Shown piece after piece: positions 24,775-33,524 of a stretch of DNA of 64,000 nucleotides (within the stretch, counting starts at the first letter, position 1; each line of letters starts with the position of its first letter). The translations under genes and the position numbers were made by a program. Below the pieces are notes generated by a model. That model saw only the letters and a program-made list of their open reading frames with translations, searched no databases and was not told the DNA's origin. Source of the stretch: Agromyces sp. 3263 (GTDB lineage: Bacteria; Actinomycetota; Actinomycetes; Actinomycetales; Microbacteriaceae). Where the stretch lies: the NCBI RefSeq assembly GCF_031456545.1, contig NZ_JAVDUV010000002.1, forward strand, positions 1,054,001-1,118,000, read 5' to 3'.

Positions 24775-25071
24775 GGGTCCACGCTCGCATCCATCTCGGG
24801 ACGGGACGGCGTGAATGCCTGCCAATCTTGCGAGACCGACCGCCGAGCTCGTCCACAGCAAGTTCCCTGAAGGAATCTCAGCATCTGTGCCAGTCTGAGC
24901 GTGCACGGGGTTCGAGACGACAGGTTCGCCACACATCGAGGTGCCATGTGAAGGAAGTACCCAACCACCGCGAGGGGCCCGCGACTGGATGGTCGGCTGC
25001 GTCGCCATGCTGCCCGACGCCGTGCCCGACCCTGTGACATCCGTAGACACCCCGACTGAAGGAAGACGAAG

Positions 25072-25809
25072 ATGGCCACCACATCAGAACCCACGACCGT
25101 CGTGCTCGTGCACGGCGCATTCGCCGACGCCGGAAGCTGGGTCCCCGTGATCGAGCGACTCCTCGCCGCCGGCGTTCCCGTTCGCGCACCGGGGCTCCTC
25201 ATGCGGGGCCTGCGCTCCGACTCCGACTACATCGCGAGCGTGATCTCCCAGATCCCCGGCCCGGTGCTCGCGGTGGGGCACTCCTATGGAGGTGCGGTGA
25301 TCTCCAACGCCGCCACGCAGGCGTCGAACGTGAAGGGACTGGTGCTGGTGTCGGGGTTCGCGCCCGAGGAGAACGAGGCGCTCGGCGAGGCCGAGGGAAC
25401 CTCCCGCGACAGCGCCCTCGGACCGGCACTCGTCCAGGCGCAGTTCCCGACGGGGGTCGGCGACGAGACGGCGATCGAGCTGTACGTCGACATCGCGAAG
25501 TTCCCGGCGGTGTTCGCGGGCGACCTCCCCGAGGCGCAGGCGAACGCCTTCGCGGTATCCCAACGACCCATCGCCGCCTCGGCGTTCGACGAGAAGTCGG
25601 GACCGCCCGCGTGGAAGCACCTGCCGACCTGGTCCGTCGTCGCCACCGGCGACAAGGCGGCGGGATCCGACGTGCTGCTCTCCATGGCGCGCCGCGCGAA
25701 CGCCGAGCTGCTCGAGCTCGAGGGCTCGCACCTCATCATGGTCTCCCAGCCGGAACCGGTGACCGACGTCATCCTCCGCGCGCTCGACAAGGTCGGAGGG
25801 TCGCGGTGA
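25072..25809 (+). CDS. Alpha/beta hydrolase
   Basis: The 245-residue enzyme has the oxyanion strand VVLVHGAFADAGSW and the nucleophile elbow GHSYGG with Ser71; the acid and His lie in the C-terminal part (SHLIM near residue 223 carries the probable catalytic His). It resembles the small cytosolic esterase/salicylate-ester-hydrolase-like group of actinobacteria and has no signal peptide. A GAAGGAAG ribosome-binding site precedes the ATG. The stop overlaps the start of the cupin gene (GTGA), so the two are translationally coupled. Confidence 0.88.
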   Translation: MATTSEPTTVVLVHGAFADAGSWVPVIERLLAAGVPVRAPGLLMRGLRSDSDYIASVISQIPGPVLAVGHSYGGAVISNAATQASNVKGLVLVSGFAPEENEALGEAEGTSRDSALGPALVQAQFPTGVGDETAIELYVDIAKFPAVFAGDLPEAQANAFAVSQRPIAASAFDEKSGPPAWKHLPTWSVVATGDKAAGSDVLLSMARRANAELLELEGSHLIMVSQPEPVTDVILRALDKVGGSR

Positions 25810-26165
25810 GCGACACCGAGCCGATCGATGAGCTGGCGACGAAGCTGAAGCGCACCGAACTGCAGCACCAGGCCTCGTCGATTCCGGGCAGGGACATCGT
25901 GCAGGTCCTCACCGAGATCCCGGTCGGGGTCGAGTCCGGCTGGCACACGCACCCTGGTGAGGAGATCGGCTACATCCTCGCCGGCACCGTGGAGATGCGG
26001 ATCGAGGGCGCGCCGACCCTGCTGCTGAACGCCGGCGACCCGTTCCTGATGCCGCCGGGCACCGCCCACAACGCGCGCGACCTCGGCCCGGGCACGGGGA
26101 TGATGCTCTCCACCTACCTCGTCGACCCGACGCAGTCGCTGGCCACGTTCGTGCACGTGGACTGA
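25806..26165 (+). CDS. Small cupin-domain protein
   Basis: The 119-residue single-domain cupin has motif 1 GVESGWHTHPGEEIGYILAG (two His and a Glu as metal ligands) and motif 2 around MPPGTAHNA with the third His. It probably binds a divalent metal; whether it is an enzyme or a binding protein cannot be told. The GTG start overlaps the hydrolase stop by four bases. Together they may handle one small molecule or stress metabolite. Confidence 0.85.
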   Translation: MSDTEPIDELATKLKRTELQHQASSIPGRDIVQVLTEIPVGVESGWHTHPGEEIGYILAGTVEMRIEGAPTLLLNAGDPFLMPPGTAHNARDLGPGTGMMLSTYLVDPTQSLATFVHVD

Positions 26166-26191
26166 GGCAGTGCGCTGAACGAGGGGCGCGG

Positions 26192-27829
26192 ATGGATCCC
26201 GTGAGCGCCGTCGTCTGGACCGTCGCGTTCGTCCTCGTGACGGTCTCGGTGACGGGCCTGACCAGGCGGCTGAACTGGTCGGCGCCGGTCGTGCTCGTCG
26301 TCGTCGGCGGGATCGCGTCGTTCGTGCCCGTCGTCCCCGTCGTGCACGTCGAGCCCGAGCTGGTGCTCTACGGCGTGCTGCCTCCGCTGCTGTTCGCACA
26401 GGCCGTGCGGACCTCGTTCCTCGACGTGCGCCGGCGACGTGACAGCATCCTCATCCTCTCCGTCGGGACGGTCGCCTTCACGGTGGTCGTCGTCGGGTTC
26501 ACGACGTCGTTGCTGCTCCCTGCAATCGGGCTCGCCGCCGCGTTCGCGTTCGCGGCGGTCATCGCCCCCACGGACACCGTCGCCGTCACCTCCGTGACCG
26601 GCCGCCTCGCGCTGCCACGTCGAGTCGTCACCGTGCTCGAGGGCGAGAGCCTCTTGAACGACGCCGCGGCGCTCGTGGCACTCAACGCCGCGATCGCCGC
26701 GATGACGATGCTGCTCAGCCCGCTGCTCGTCACTGGCGCGTTCCTGCTGGCCGTGGTGGGTGGCGTCGCCGTCGGCCTCGCGATCGGCTGGACGATGGCG
26801 TTCATCCGCTCGCGCCTCCGGTCGCCCGTCCTCGACACGAGCCTCGCCCTCATCACGCCGTACCTTGCCTTCATCGCCGCGCAGGCCGTGCTGGGTTCCG
26901 GCGTGCTCGCCGTCGTCATCGCGGGGTTGTACCTGGGGTATCGTTCGCCGGTCGTGCAGTCCGCCGAGGCGCGGATCGCCGAGTCGGTGAACTGGCGGAC
27001 CATCCAGTTCCTCCTCGAGAACGCTGTGTTCCTGTTCATCGGGCTCAACCTCGCGAGCATCCTGCAGGGCGCCGTCCGGACCGGCCCTGGCCTGTGGGAG
27101 ACCATCGGCATCTGCAGCGTGGTGTTCGTGGCGCTCGTCGTCTCCCGGTTCGTGTTCGTGCTCGCCGTCGCCTGGTTCTTCCGACGAGGCCCGCGGCGGC
27201 TGCGCCGGCAGCACGTGCAGTGGAAGAACGCGGTCGTCATCGCCGCGGCGAACGTGCGCGGCGTCGTCACGCTCGCGGCCGTGTTCCTGCTCCCCGAGAT
27301 GACGCCGGACCGGGAGTTCCTGCAGTTCGTCGCCTTCGTCATCGTCGTCGCGACCCTCGTCAGCGGGCTGGCGCTCCCGCTGCTCGTCCGGCGCCTGCAC
27401 CTGCCGCCGCCGAACGCCGCCCAGGAGCAGATGGAACGCGAGACCCTGATGGCCGAGGCGCACACGGCCGGACTCGCCCGGCTCGAACTGGAGACGGGCG
27501 AGGCCGACGCGGAGCGCGTCGTGTCGCAGCTCCGGGCGAACGCCACCCTCATCTCCGACTCGCTCGCGCACCCGGTGACCGATCCGTCCTCCGAGTCCTT
27601 CCTCGCCGCGTACGCGCGGCTCCGGCGCGAGATGATCACCGAGGAACGCCACGCCGTCCTCGCCGCCAGGAGCGAGGGCCGGTTCCCCGAGACCGCGGTG
27701 AAGTTCGTCCTTCGAGCCATCGACGCAGAGGAGCTCTCATTGAATGCCATCACCAGGCCTCCGGATGCCGCTGGGCCGCGTCCCGAGCCGGCCGACACCC
27801 GCTCGCCGGGCAGGCGTGGCCATGTCTGA
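26192..27829 (+). CDS. Na+/H+ antiporter, CPA1 (NhaP-like) family
   Basis: The 545-residue protein has about 12 membrane helices (to about residue 400) and a charged cytoplasmic tail. Hallmarks are FAAVIAPTDTVAVTSV in the unwound helix, EGESLLNDAAALV with the ion-binding Asp, and WKNAVVIAAANVRGVVTLA near the end of the core. It exchanges Na+ or K+ for protons for pH and salt balance. The gene starts 26 bases after the cupin gene and overlaps tag by eight bases, so all four probably form one transcript. Confidence 0.92.
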   Translation: MDPVSAVVWTVAFVLVTVSVTGLTRRLNWSAPVVLVVVGGIASFVPVVPVVHVEPELVLYGVLPPLLFAQAVRTSFLDVRRRRDSILILSVGTVAFTVVVVGFTTSLLLPAIGLAAAFAFAAVIAPTDTVAVTSVTGRLALPRRVVTVLEGESLLNDAAALVALNAAIAAMTMLLSPLLVTGAFLLAVVGGVAVGLAIGWTMAFIRSRLRSPVLDTSLALITPYLAFIAAQAVLGSGVLAVVIAGLYLGYRSPVVQSAEARIAESVNWRTIQFLLENAVFLFIGLNLASILQGAVRTGPGLWETIGICSVVFVALVVSRFVFVLAVAWFFRRGPRRLRRQHVQWKNAVVIAAANVRGVVTLAAVFLLPEMTPDREFLQFVAFVIVVATLVSGLALPLLVRRLHLPPPNAAQEQMERETLMAEAHTAGLARLELETGEADAERVVSQLRANATLISDSLAHPVTDPSSESFLAAYARLRREMITEERHAVLAARSEGRFPETAVKFVLRAIDAEELSLNAITRPPDAAGPRPEPADTRSPGRRGHV

Positions 27830-28424
27830 CTGGGCGTCCGGCACCGCCTCGACGGGCTCGGACACGCGCAGCCGTTGCGCGTGGGCCACCGCGCGTGAGC
27901 GCGACGAGGCCCTGCTCGCCTACCACGACCACGAGTGGGGCACGCCGGGTGGGAGCGAGCGCGCCGTGTTCGAAGCACTCACCCTCGGGATCTTCCAGGC
28001 CGGCCTCGGATGGCTCACCGTGTTCCACAAGCGCGCCGCGTTCCGGGCTGCCTTCCACGACTTCGATCCGGCGCGGGTCGCGCAGATGGACGACGCCGAC
28101 GTCGCCGTGCTGCTGGAGGATCCCGGGATCATCCGCAACGAGGCGAAGATCCGGTCGGCGCTCCGCAATGCCGCGGTGATGGCGACGTCGGAGTTCGCCC
28201 TCGCGGACCTGGCGAACGACGCCGGACCGCGCGAGCACCAGCGCCCGTCACCGGGGGCCGCCGTGCCCTCGCACACCCCCGAGTCGGAGGCCCTGAGCCG
28301 GCGCCTGAAGGCGGAGGGATACGTGTTCATCGGTCCGACCAGCGCCTACGCCTTCATGCAGGCGATCGGCGTGGTGAACGATCACGTCGTCGGCTGCTTC
28401 CGCGGCGACGAGCTCGAGCGATGA
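27822..28424 (+). CDS. tag: 3-methyladenine DNA glycosylase I
   Basis: The 200-residue repair enzyme matches Tag: RCAWAT and AYHDHEWGTP near the start (Cys19 and His35 as zinc ligands), EALTLGIFQAGLGW, and the C-terminal zinc half-site NDHVVGCF (H-x3-C). YVFIGPTSAYAFMQAIGVVND is the typical closing block. It removes 3-methyladenine from DNA. The chosen ATG at 27822 lies inside the antiporter's last codons; a longer frame upstream has no conserved sequence. Confidence 0.92.
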   Translation: MSDWASGTASTGSDTRSRCAWATARERDEALLAYHDHEWGTPGGSERAVFEALTLGIFQAGLGWLTVFHKRAAFRAAFHDFDPARVAQMDDADVAVLLEDPGIIRNEAKIRSALRNAAVMATSEFALADLANDAGPREHQRPSPGAAVPSHTPESEALSRRLKAEGYVFIGPTSAYAFMQAIGVVNDHVVGCFRGDELER

Positions 28425-28484
28425 CGCCGACTCACGTACCCTGAGACGCGGCCGGCATTCGCGCCGACCGACGGAAGGCTCCTC

Positions 28485-28829
28485 GTGAACATCACCCTGC
28501 TTCGACGGTTCGTCGCCGTCGCCGAGGAGCTGCACTTTCCGCGAGCCGCGGACAAGCTCGGGATCCCCCTCGCGTCGCTCTACTCGTCGATCGACAAGCT
28601 CGAGGCCGAGATCGGGCAGCCGCTGTTCACCCGGCACGGCGAGACGCAGCTCACGAAGGTCGGCGTCCTCTTCCTCGAGGAGGCCAGGAACGAGATCGCC
28701 GCGGCGCCGGCTCCCGCCGAGAAGCCCGCAGCGAAGGCGGGCGGCAAGGCGAAGGCCTCGAAGGGCAAGGGGCGTGCGCCCATCGTGAAGGGCCAGCCCA
28801 AGCCGTACAAGAAGCGCCAGGGCCGCTGA
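28485..28829 (+). CDS. HTH-only LysR-like DNA-binding protein with basic tail
   Basis: The 114-residue protein starts with GTG and has only the winged-helix part of a LysR regulator (residues 1-65: LLRRFVAVAEELHFPRAADK, then a recognition helix LASLYSSIDKLEAEIG and PLFTRH). The whole effector domain is absent. It is replaced by an Ala/Pro linker and a Lys/Gly/Arg-rich tail (about 80-114, with KGKGRAP and PYKKRQGR) resembling nucleoid-protein tails. It is probably a small DNA- or chromosome-binding protein rather than a broken LysR gene, because the tail is clean and in frame. It lies 32 bases from the island's left repeat. Confidence 0.7.
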   Translation: MNITLLRRFVAVAEELHFPRAADKLGIPLASLYSSIDKLEAEIGQPLFTRHGETQLTKVGVLFLEEARNEIAAAPAPAEKPAAKAGGKAKASKGKGRAPIVKGQPKPYKKRQGR

Positions 28830-28860
28830 GCAGCCGAGCTCTGCCTCGACCCGGGGTCAG

Positions 28861-28890
28861 ACGTTGAAGCGGAACTCCACAATGTCGCCG
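28861..28890. repeat. attL-like direct repeat: copy of the 3' end of ychF
   Basis: These 30 bases match 32171-32200 inside ychF in the same orientation: the first 20 are identical and 28 of 30 agree. On the minus strand they encode the YchF end VEFRFNV followed by a TGA stop at 28857-28859. This is the expected left boundary of an element inserted at the 3' end of ychF. Confidence 0.85.
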
Positions 28891-29001
28891 CACATACCAA
28901 CCTCTAGCGCGCGGATGCTTCACGTCTTGCTCCCTGAGGTTGTGTTGTGCCGCCATTTGCAAGAGTGCCCGCAGTTAGCAACCAGGCACCGATGATGCCA
29001 G

Positions 29002-30969
29002 CTAGTCCTCGTCACCCTCTGAGAACAGCCCCTCCGGCAGCACGTCTGCGTGGTGTTCACGCAGATACCGCTTGACGTCGAGGAGCGAAGCGTCGTGCTG
29101 CAATCCGCGCTTGTAGTACAGCAAGCGTTGGTCCGCGGACTCGAGGATCTCCGACCAGCGCCGCACCCAGACCCTGTAGCGCAGCGGGGAGTTCGGGTCG
29201 AGCTCGGACTCATCGAGCAGCCCTGACTCGCGACCACGCTGGTTGATGTCTCGCCTCACATCGTTGTTGTAGTCGTTCACGACGAGCACGAAGTCCCAGA
29301 CAGTGTGGGTGCCGGCAAACTGTGGATCTTCGACGATGGCGCGGGCATAGCCCTTGATCTGGTTGGCTTCCTTGTGCGACGCAACTACCGATGGGGCCTT
29401 CAGCTCCACAACCAGGTGCCGCTTCGTCTCGTGCTCGGGGGCCGCCAGCGAGAACATCAGGTCAAGGCGGCCCTGGCTGCCATCGGTCTTGGTGACCTTC
29501 GTGGTGGACTCACCCTCCCGGCCAAGCATGCTGAGGTGTTGCTCGAGCGCTCGGGTGAGACCTATCTCCGAGCTCATCATGTTGAACTGCTCTCCGAACA
29601 CCCAGCTCTCGCGCTCCAGGATCTTGTGCAGGTGGTCCCGCTCCTTGACCAGTCCCTTGGCTTCGGGGTTGAAGACGATCTCGCGAAGAGCGCTCAGGAA
29701 GTCCAGGCGGTCGGTCACGTCGGTAGTCGCCCGGATCAGCCTCGAGAGCGGCGTGCGCTCAAGCAGCCGGTCGAGCTCTTCGCTCTCGCCTTCGGTGAGA
29801 CCGACGTACTGGTTCAGGAGCGTCTTCACACCATCGGGGTTCCGCTGGAGCGTGTCCTTGAGGAGCCCCAGCGTCAGCTTCTCCTGGCCACGCGCCTTGG
29901 GGATGTGCCGGCGCACAGCCGTTGCAACAACGTCGAAGGTTGCTCGTTCGACGACCTCTTCGTCCGAGGCGGGATCACCTTCGTACGGGTATGTCTTGGT
30001 CTCTTTCCAGCGACCGACGAGCTCGCGACGCTGCTCGGCACGGCGAGCCTCGAAGTGATCCTCGAGCGTGGAGTCCACGACCTGCATCAGGGAGCCGAGC
30101 AGCGACGTTTCCTGCTCCATATCGACGAGCATCACCTCGTTGGGGTGCTCCGTCATGCCGTCCCACAGGACGTAGGCTGCGAAGTTGAAGTCGGCGAAGC
30201 GCCTAATAGGTGTCTCATCGACCGGAACGCCCTTGTCGTCGCAGAGATAGAGCGTCCGGCCCTTCACATCTCGCCATTCGACGACCTTCAGCGCGGCTCG
30301 GTGCTCAACACCGTCGTAGGACCAGTTCAGCTCGTGAGTCGTCTCGCGCTCGATGCTCGCGGCCGGGTCGATCTTCACTCCGTCGTACCAGACCTCGATC
30401 GACGGGAAGGTTAGCAGATGAAGGGCAAGGGCGGCACCGATGCGCGGCCGCGCGGAGTCGCCTTCGAGCCTGCCGAGCGAGTCCCGCCCTTCAGCTCGGA
30501 ACTCCGTGTAGGTCGGGCTCTGGGCGTCGACAGGATCGGGGCCCGAGAAATCGTTGCGACGGTCAACAGTCGATGACACGCGTGTCTGCTTGAACGCGCC
30601 CGTTGCATCCTGGCCGACCGTCTCCCACGTGATGCGGGTTCCCAACGCGAAGGCGCGCAGACGCCCCTGACCCAGCCTGCCGTGCAGAGGTCGCTTCTCG
30701 CGCTCGGTGACGCGCGCTCCGAGCTTCCACGAGTTCCCCACCCACTTGAAGTCCTGCTCGACGCGTTCCGGGCTCATGCCGAGGCCGTCATCGCGAACGG
30801 TCACACCGACAATGCCGTCGGCGATGTTGCGGTCAAGAGTCACTGACACCTTGTTGGCGTCCGCATCGAGGCTGTTCCAGATGAGCTCGATGACCGCTCG
30901 CACCGGGTCAGTCTCGCCAGCGAGACGCTGGACCAAGTCGTTTCCAGCGGTGAGCGTGATTCGAGGCAT
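29002..30969 (-). CDS. GHKL ATPase fused to a PD-(D/E)XK (DUF4263/Shedu-like) nuclease
   Basis: The 655-residue protein has an N-terminal GHKL (Hsp90/MutL/MORC-type) ATPase: N-box E28-x3-N32 (ELIWNSLDADAN), G1 box DDGLGMS (61-67) and G2 box HGRLGQGR (96-103). A middle region (about 180-440) is of unknown fold. The C-terminal part has a nuclease core: GRLDLMF with Asp503, VVELKAP with Glu522-x-Lys524, then QIKGYA, and a preceding RESWVFGEQF, all as in DUF4263/Shedu-type nucleases. An ATP-gated DNA cleaving defence protein is the best inference. A CACACT box lies six bases before its ATG. It is the main cargo of the island. Confidence 0.75.
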   Translation of the reverse strand: MPRITLTAGNDLVQRLAGETDPVRAVIELIWNSLDADANKVSVTLDRNIADGIVGVTVRDDGLGMSPERVEQDFKWVGNSWKLGARVTEREKRPLHGRLGQGRLRAFALGTRITWETVGQDATGAFKQTRVSSTVDRRNDFSGPDPVDAQSPTYTEFRAEGRDSLGRLEGDSARPRIGAALALHLLTFPSIEVWYDGVKIDPAASIERETTHELNWSYDGVEHRAALKVVEWRDVKGRTLYLCDDKGVPVDETPIRRFADFNFAAYVLWDGMTEHPNEVMLVDMEQETSLLGSLMQVVDSTLEDHFEARRAEQRRELVGRWKETKTYPYEGDPASDEEVVERATFDVVATAVRRHIPKARGQEKLTLGLLKDTLQRNPDGVKTLLNQYVGLTEGESEELDRLLERTPLSRLIRATTDVTDRLDFLSALREIVFNPEAKGLVKERDHLHKILERESWVFGEQFNMMSSEIGLTRALEQHLSMLGREGESTTKVTKTDGSQGRLDLMFSLAAPEHETKRHLVVELKAPSVVASHKEANQIKGYARAIVEDPQFAGTHTVWDFVLVVNDYNNDVRRDINQRGRESGLLDESELDPNSPLRYRVWVRRWSEILESADQRLLYYKRGLQHDASLLDVKRYLREHHADVLPEGLFSEGDED

Positions 30970-31026
30970 GACCTCAGTGTGCCAGTCGGCGGCGACACGC
31001 GGCGTGACGGCGGTCGCGCGCGCGAC

Positions 31027-31578
31027 CTACTCCAGCGGCTGGATCCGGGGGTTGGTCTGCGGAGGCAGATCCCAGCCGTGACGTGCATGGATGTCCTTGA
31101 CCAACTCTTCCGCGTTGGCCTGGAGCTTGGCAAGGGCAGTCGTGTCATGGCCGACCGATCGGAAATGGCGCAAGTTGCTGCTCAATGCGTGCGCCCAGCT
31201 CATCAGCGGGTCGAGGTTCTCCACCCGCCGGCCAACAGTGTCGCCGGGCTTGGCGGCGTCCATCACCTGACGGCCGATGGTTGCTCCCAGCGTGCGCTCG
31301 GCCTCCAGCCACGAGTCGATGCCTTCCCAGCCGTCGAGCTGGTCCACGAGCGCGATCGACGTGATGCGCAGATTGGCCAGCCGCTCCCCCACTGGCTCTG
31401 CGGTGGGATCGAACCCGATGAGGCGCTGCACGGCTTCCTGCACTGCGAACCAGCGTGCGTCCTCGGCCGCCTTGCGCGACTCGGCGAGTGCTTCGTTGGC
31501 GCGCTTGTTGGCTTGGTAGGTCCCGACGCCCGCGACGATCAGCGACAGTGCTGAGATGACTAGCGCGAGGATGTCCAT
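31027..31578 (-). CDS. One-TM hypothetical protein of the island
   Basis: The 183-residue protein has an N-terminal membrane helix (about 3-22, ILALVISALSLIVAGVGTYQ) followed by a helical, probably coiled segment (QANKRANEALAESRKAAEDA) and a soluble helical domain with tryptophans (WLEAERT, SWAHALSSNLRHF). No catalytic motif is visible and there is no family I recognise. It lies 57 bases upstream of the ATPase-nuclease gene on the same strand. A CAGGAT box six bases before the ATG suggests its own leaderless transcript. A membrane-anchored partner or effector is possible but unproven. Confidence 0.6.
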   Translation of the reverse strand: MDILALVISALSLIVAGVGTYQANKRANEALAESRKAAEDARWFAVQEAVQRLIGFDPTAEPVGERLANLRITSIALVDQLDGWEGIDSWLEAERTLGATIGRQVMDAAKPGDTVGRRVENLDPLMSWAHALSSNLRHFRSVGHDTTALAKLQANAEELVKDIHARHGWDLPPQTNPRIQPLE

Positions 31579-31670
31579 GGTCCGATCCTGTCATGCTGCC
31601 CAGAGACGGCGAGGGTGCTTCCGGCCGTTGCCGGCGGCACTGCGGGCGCGGACCAATGACGATCAAGCGT

Positions 31671-31943
31671 TCAGTCGTCGTTTGGCAGATACCAGCCGTG
31701 CTCCCGCCGCCGCGGCTCGGGAGGGTTCGGGTGCTCGCTGGCATACGCCTCGTTAGCACGACGGGTCATCTCTTCGTCGTAGCGATGCATCTCGTGATAC
31801 AGGGCGTCCGCCGTTTCCACGTCGGCGGAGAAGACGTAGCGCTCCCTCACTGCCTCGCGCTCGTCCTCGAGCTCCTGGTCGGACAGCGGGCGGAGGCTGC
31901 CCAGAGCGCGAGAGACGGAATCGAAGAGGCCCATGCCCGCCAT
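31671..31943 (-). CDS. 90-residue hypothetical protein of the island
   Basis: A small acidic/charged protein (GLFDSVSRALGSLRPLSDQE, then a helical Glu/Arg stretch and AYASEHPNPPEPRRREHGWY). It has no membrane segment. The tail with PNPPEP and GWYLPND resembles short proteins scattered in actinobacterial accessory regions. The start could be ATG 31943 or the ATG three codons later. No function is assigned. Confidence 0.5.
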   Translation of the reverse strand: MAGMGLFDSVSRALGSLRPLSDQELEDEREAVRERYVFSADVETADALYHEMHRYDEEMTRRANEAYASEHPNPPEPRRREHGWYLPNDD

Positions 31944-32166
31944 GCTCTCATGTCGGCCTCCTGCAAGGCATCCACCAGATTCACCGTGCTGGCGGCGCTG
32001 CCGGCATAAGCTACCTCACCCGGGAATTGGCAGCCTGGCATGGGCGGGCGCAATACCTCGAAGTTGTGCGGACACCATGCACCGGCCGAATGCCCTATGG
32101 AGACGGCTCCGCGATAGAGGCACGTAGCGCAACCACCCCGTGAGAGTGCGGTGCCACGCGTTCCCC
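31944..32166. other. Non-coding right flank of the island
   Basis: No supported gene lies between the 90-residue protein and the ychF stop. One GGCATCC heptamer occurs at about 31965-31971. Promoters for the island genes and any recombinase-binding sites would be expected here, but no repeats stand out by eye. Confidence 0.4.
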
Positions 32167-33240
32167 CTACACGTTGAAGCGGAACTCCACGACGTCGCCG
32201 TCCTGCATGACGTAGTCCTTGCCCTCCATGCGGGCCTTGCCCTTGGCGCGGGCCTCGGCGACCGAGCCGGTGGCGACGAGGTCCGCGAACGAGATGACCT
32301 CGGCCTTGATGAAGCCGCGCTCGAAGTCGGTGTGGATGACGCCCGCGGCCTGCGGGGCCTTCCAGCCCTTGTGGATGGTCCACGCGCGCGACTCCTTGGG
32401 GCCGGCGGTGAGGTAGGTCTGAAGGCCCAGCGTGTCGAAGCCGACGCGAGCGAGCTGGTCGAGGCCCGACTCCTCCTGCCCCGTCGAGGCGAGCAGCTCC
32501 GCGGCGTCGGCGGGGTCGAGGTCGATGAGCTCGGACTCGATCTTCGCGTCGAGGAAGACGGCCTCGGCGGGGGCGACGAGCGCGGCGAGCTCGGCCTTGC
32601 GCGCGGCATCCGTCAGCACCGCCTCGTCGACGTTGAAGACATAGATGAAGGGCTTCGCGGTGAGCAGGCCGAGCTCCCTGACGGGCTCCAGGTCGACGGA
32701 TGCCGCGGACAGCGGCGTGCCCTTCTGCAGCACCTCGAGCGCCTCGTTCGCCGCGGTCAGCACCGACGGGTCGAGCTTCTTGCTCTTGACCTCCTTCTCG
32801 AAGCGCGGGATCGCTCGCTCGAGCGTCTCGAGGTCGGCGAGGATCAGCTCGGTGTTGATGGTCTCCATGTCGGACTTCGGGTCGACGGTGCCCTCGACGT
32901 GCACGACGTCGGAGTCCTCGAAGCCCCGCACGACCTGCGCGATCGCGTCGGCCTCGCGGATGTTCGCGAGGAACTTGTTGCCGAGGCCCTCGCCCTCGGA
33001 CGCGCCGCGCACGATGCCGGCGATGTCGACGAACGACACGGCGGCGGGCAGGATGCGCTCGGAGTTGAAGATGCCGGCGAGCGTCTCGAGCCGCGGGTCG
33101 GGCAGGTTCACCACGCCGATGTTCGGTTCGATCGTCGCGAACGGGTAGTTCGCCGCGAGCACCTGGTTCTTGGTGAGCGCGTTGAACAGGGTGGACTTGC
33201 CGACGTTGGGCAGGCCGACGATGCCGATAGTGAGAGCCAC
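32167..33240 (-). CDS. ychF: Redox-regulated ATPase/GTPase YchF (Obg family)
   Basis: The 357-residue housekeeping protein has the P-loop GLPNVGKST at residues 7-15, the G3 block [10 protein letters not shown], and NVDE in place of NKxD, the change that gives YchF its ATP preference. The C-terminal TGS domain ends in [11 protein letters not shown]. It binds ribosomes and affects stress responses in other bacteria. The GTG start follows TACGAT (33249-33254, minus strand) by eight bases. Its last 30 bases are duplicated at 28861-28890. Confidence 0.96.
   Translation of the reverse strand: MALTIGIVGLPNVGKSTLFNALTKNQVLAANYPFATIEPNIGVVNLPDPRLETLAGIFNSERILPAAVSFVDIAGIVRGASEGEGLGNKFLANIREADAIAQVVRGFEDSDVVHVEGTVDPKSDMETINTELILADLETLERAIPRFEKEVKSKKLDPSVLTAANEALEVLQKGTPLSAASVDLEPVRELGLLTAKPFIYVFNVDEAVLTDAARKAELAALVAPAEAVFLDAKIESELIDLDPADAAELLASTGQEESGLDQLARVGFDTLGLQTYLTAGPKESRAWTIHKGWKAPQAAGVIHTDFERGFIKAEVISFADLVATGSVAEARAKGKARMEGKDYVMQDGDVVEFRFNV
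32171..32200. repeat. attR-like direct repeat within the ychF 3' end
   Basis: Partner of 28861-28890: 20 identical bases followed by 8 of 10 matches. It lies inside the last codons of ychF, so the coding sequence stays intact across the junction. Confidence 0.85.
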
Positions 33241-33524
33241 GGGGGTCTATCGTACCCGCCGGTTCACCGGGGCATTTCGCCCGCTCTCGCACCGCGGTCG
33301 GCGGTCGATGCCCCGCCGACGCTCAGTGCCGACCCTCGGCGGCATCGGGGACGGCACTGAACGAGCGCGCGAACGCTGGTGGGCGACTTCCCCGCGGTCG
33401 TATGCTGCGCGCAGAGGGAATCGAGCGTCGCTCAGGTTCGAGCGGCAACGAGGCACGCGAGAGGGGCGGCGATGTCCGCCATGGGCAGGCGAGCGCGCGG
33501 ATGCCGCGCGTGGAGGGCCGGACG

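Larger units (their letters stand above)
28861..32200. mobile_element. Small genomic island inserted at the 3' end of ychF
   Basis: A 3.3-kb segment is bounded by direct copies of the terminal 30 bases of ychF. It carries three minus-strand genes (29002-30969, 31027-31578, 31671-31943) and non-coding flanks. The genes have visibly lower GC and no GGATGCC/GGCATCC heptamer, which is frequent in the rest of the window. No integrase or transposase is present, so the island is either non-autonomous, mobilised by an integrase elsewhere, or a remnant. The insertion leaves ychF intact because the element carries the replacement 3' end. Confidence 0.75.

Noticed and set aside
31556..32009. Plus-strand frames across the island's right flank as hidden genes
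   Set aside because: Composition and lack of start signals suggest shadows of the minus-strand proteins; only 31027-31578 and 31671-31943 have plausible starts and protein-like sequence.
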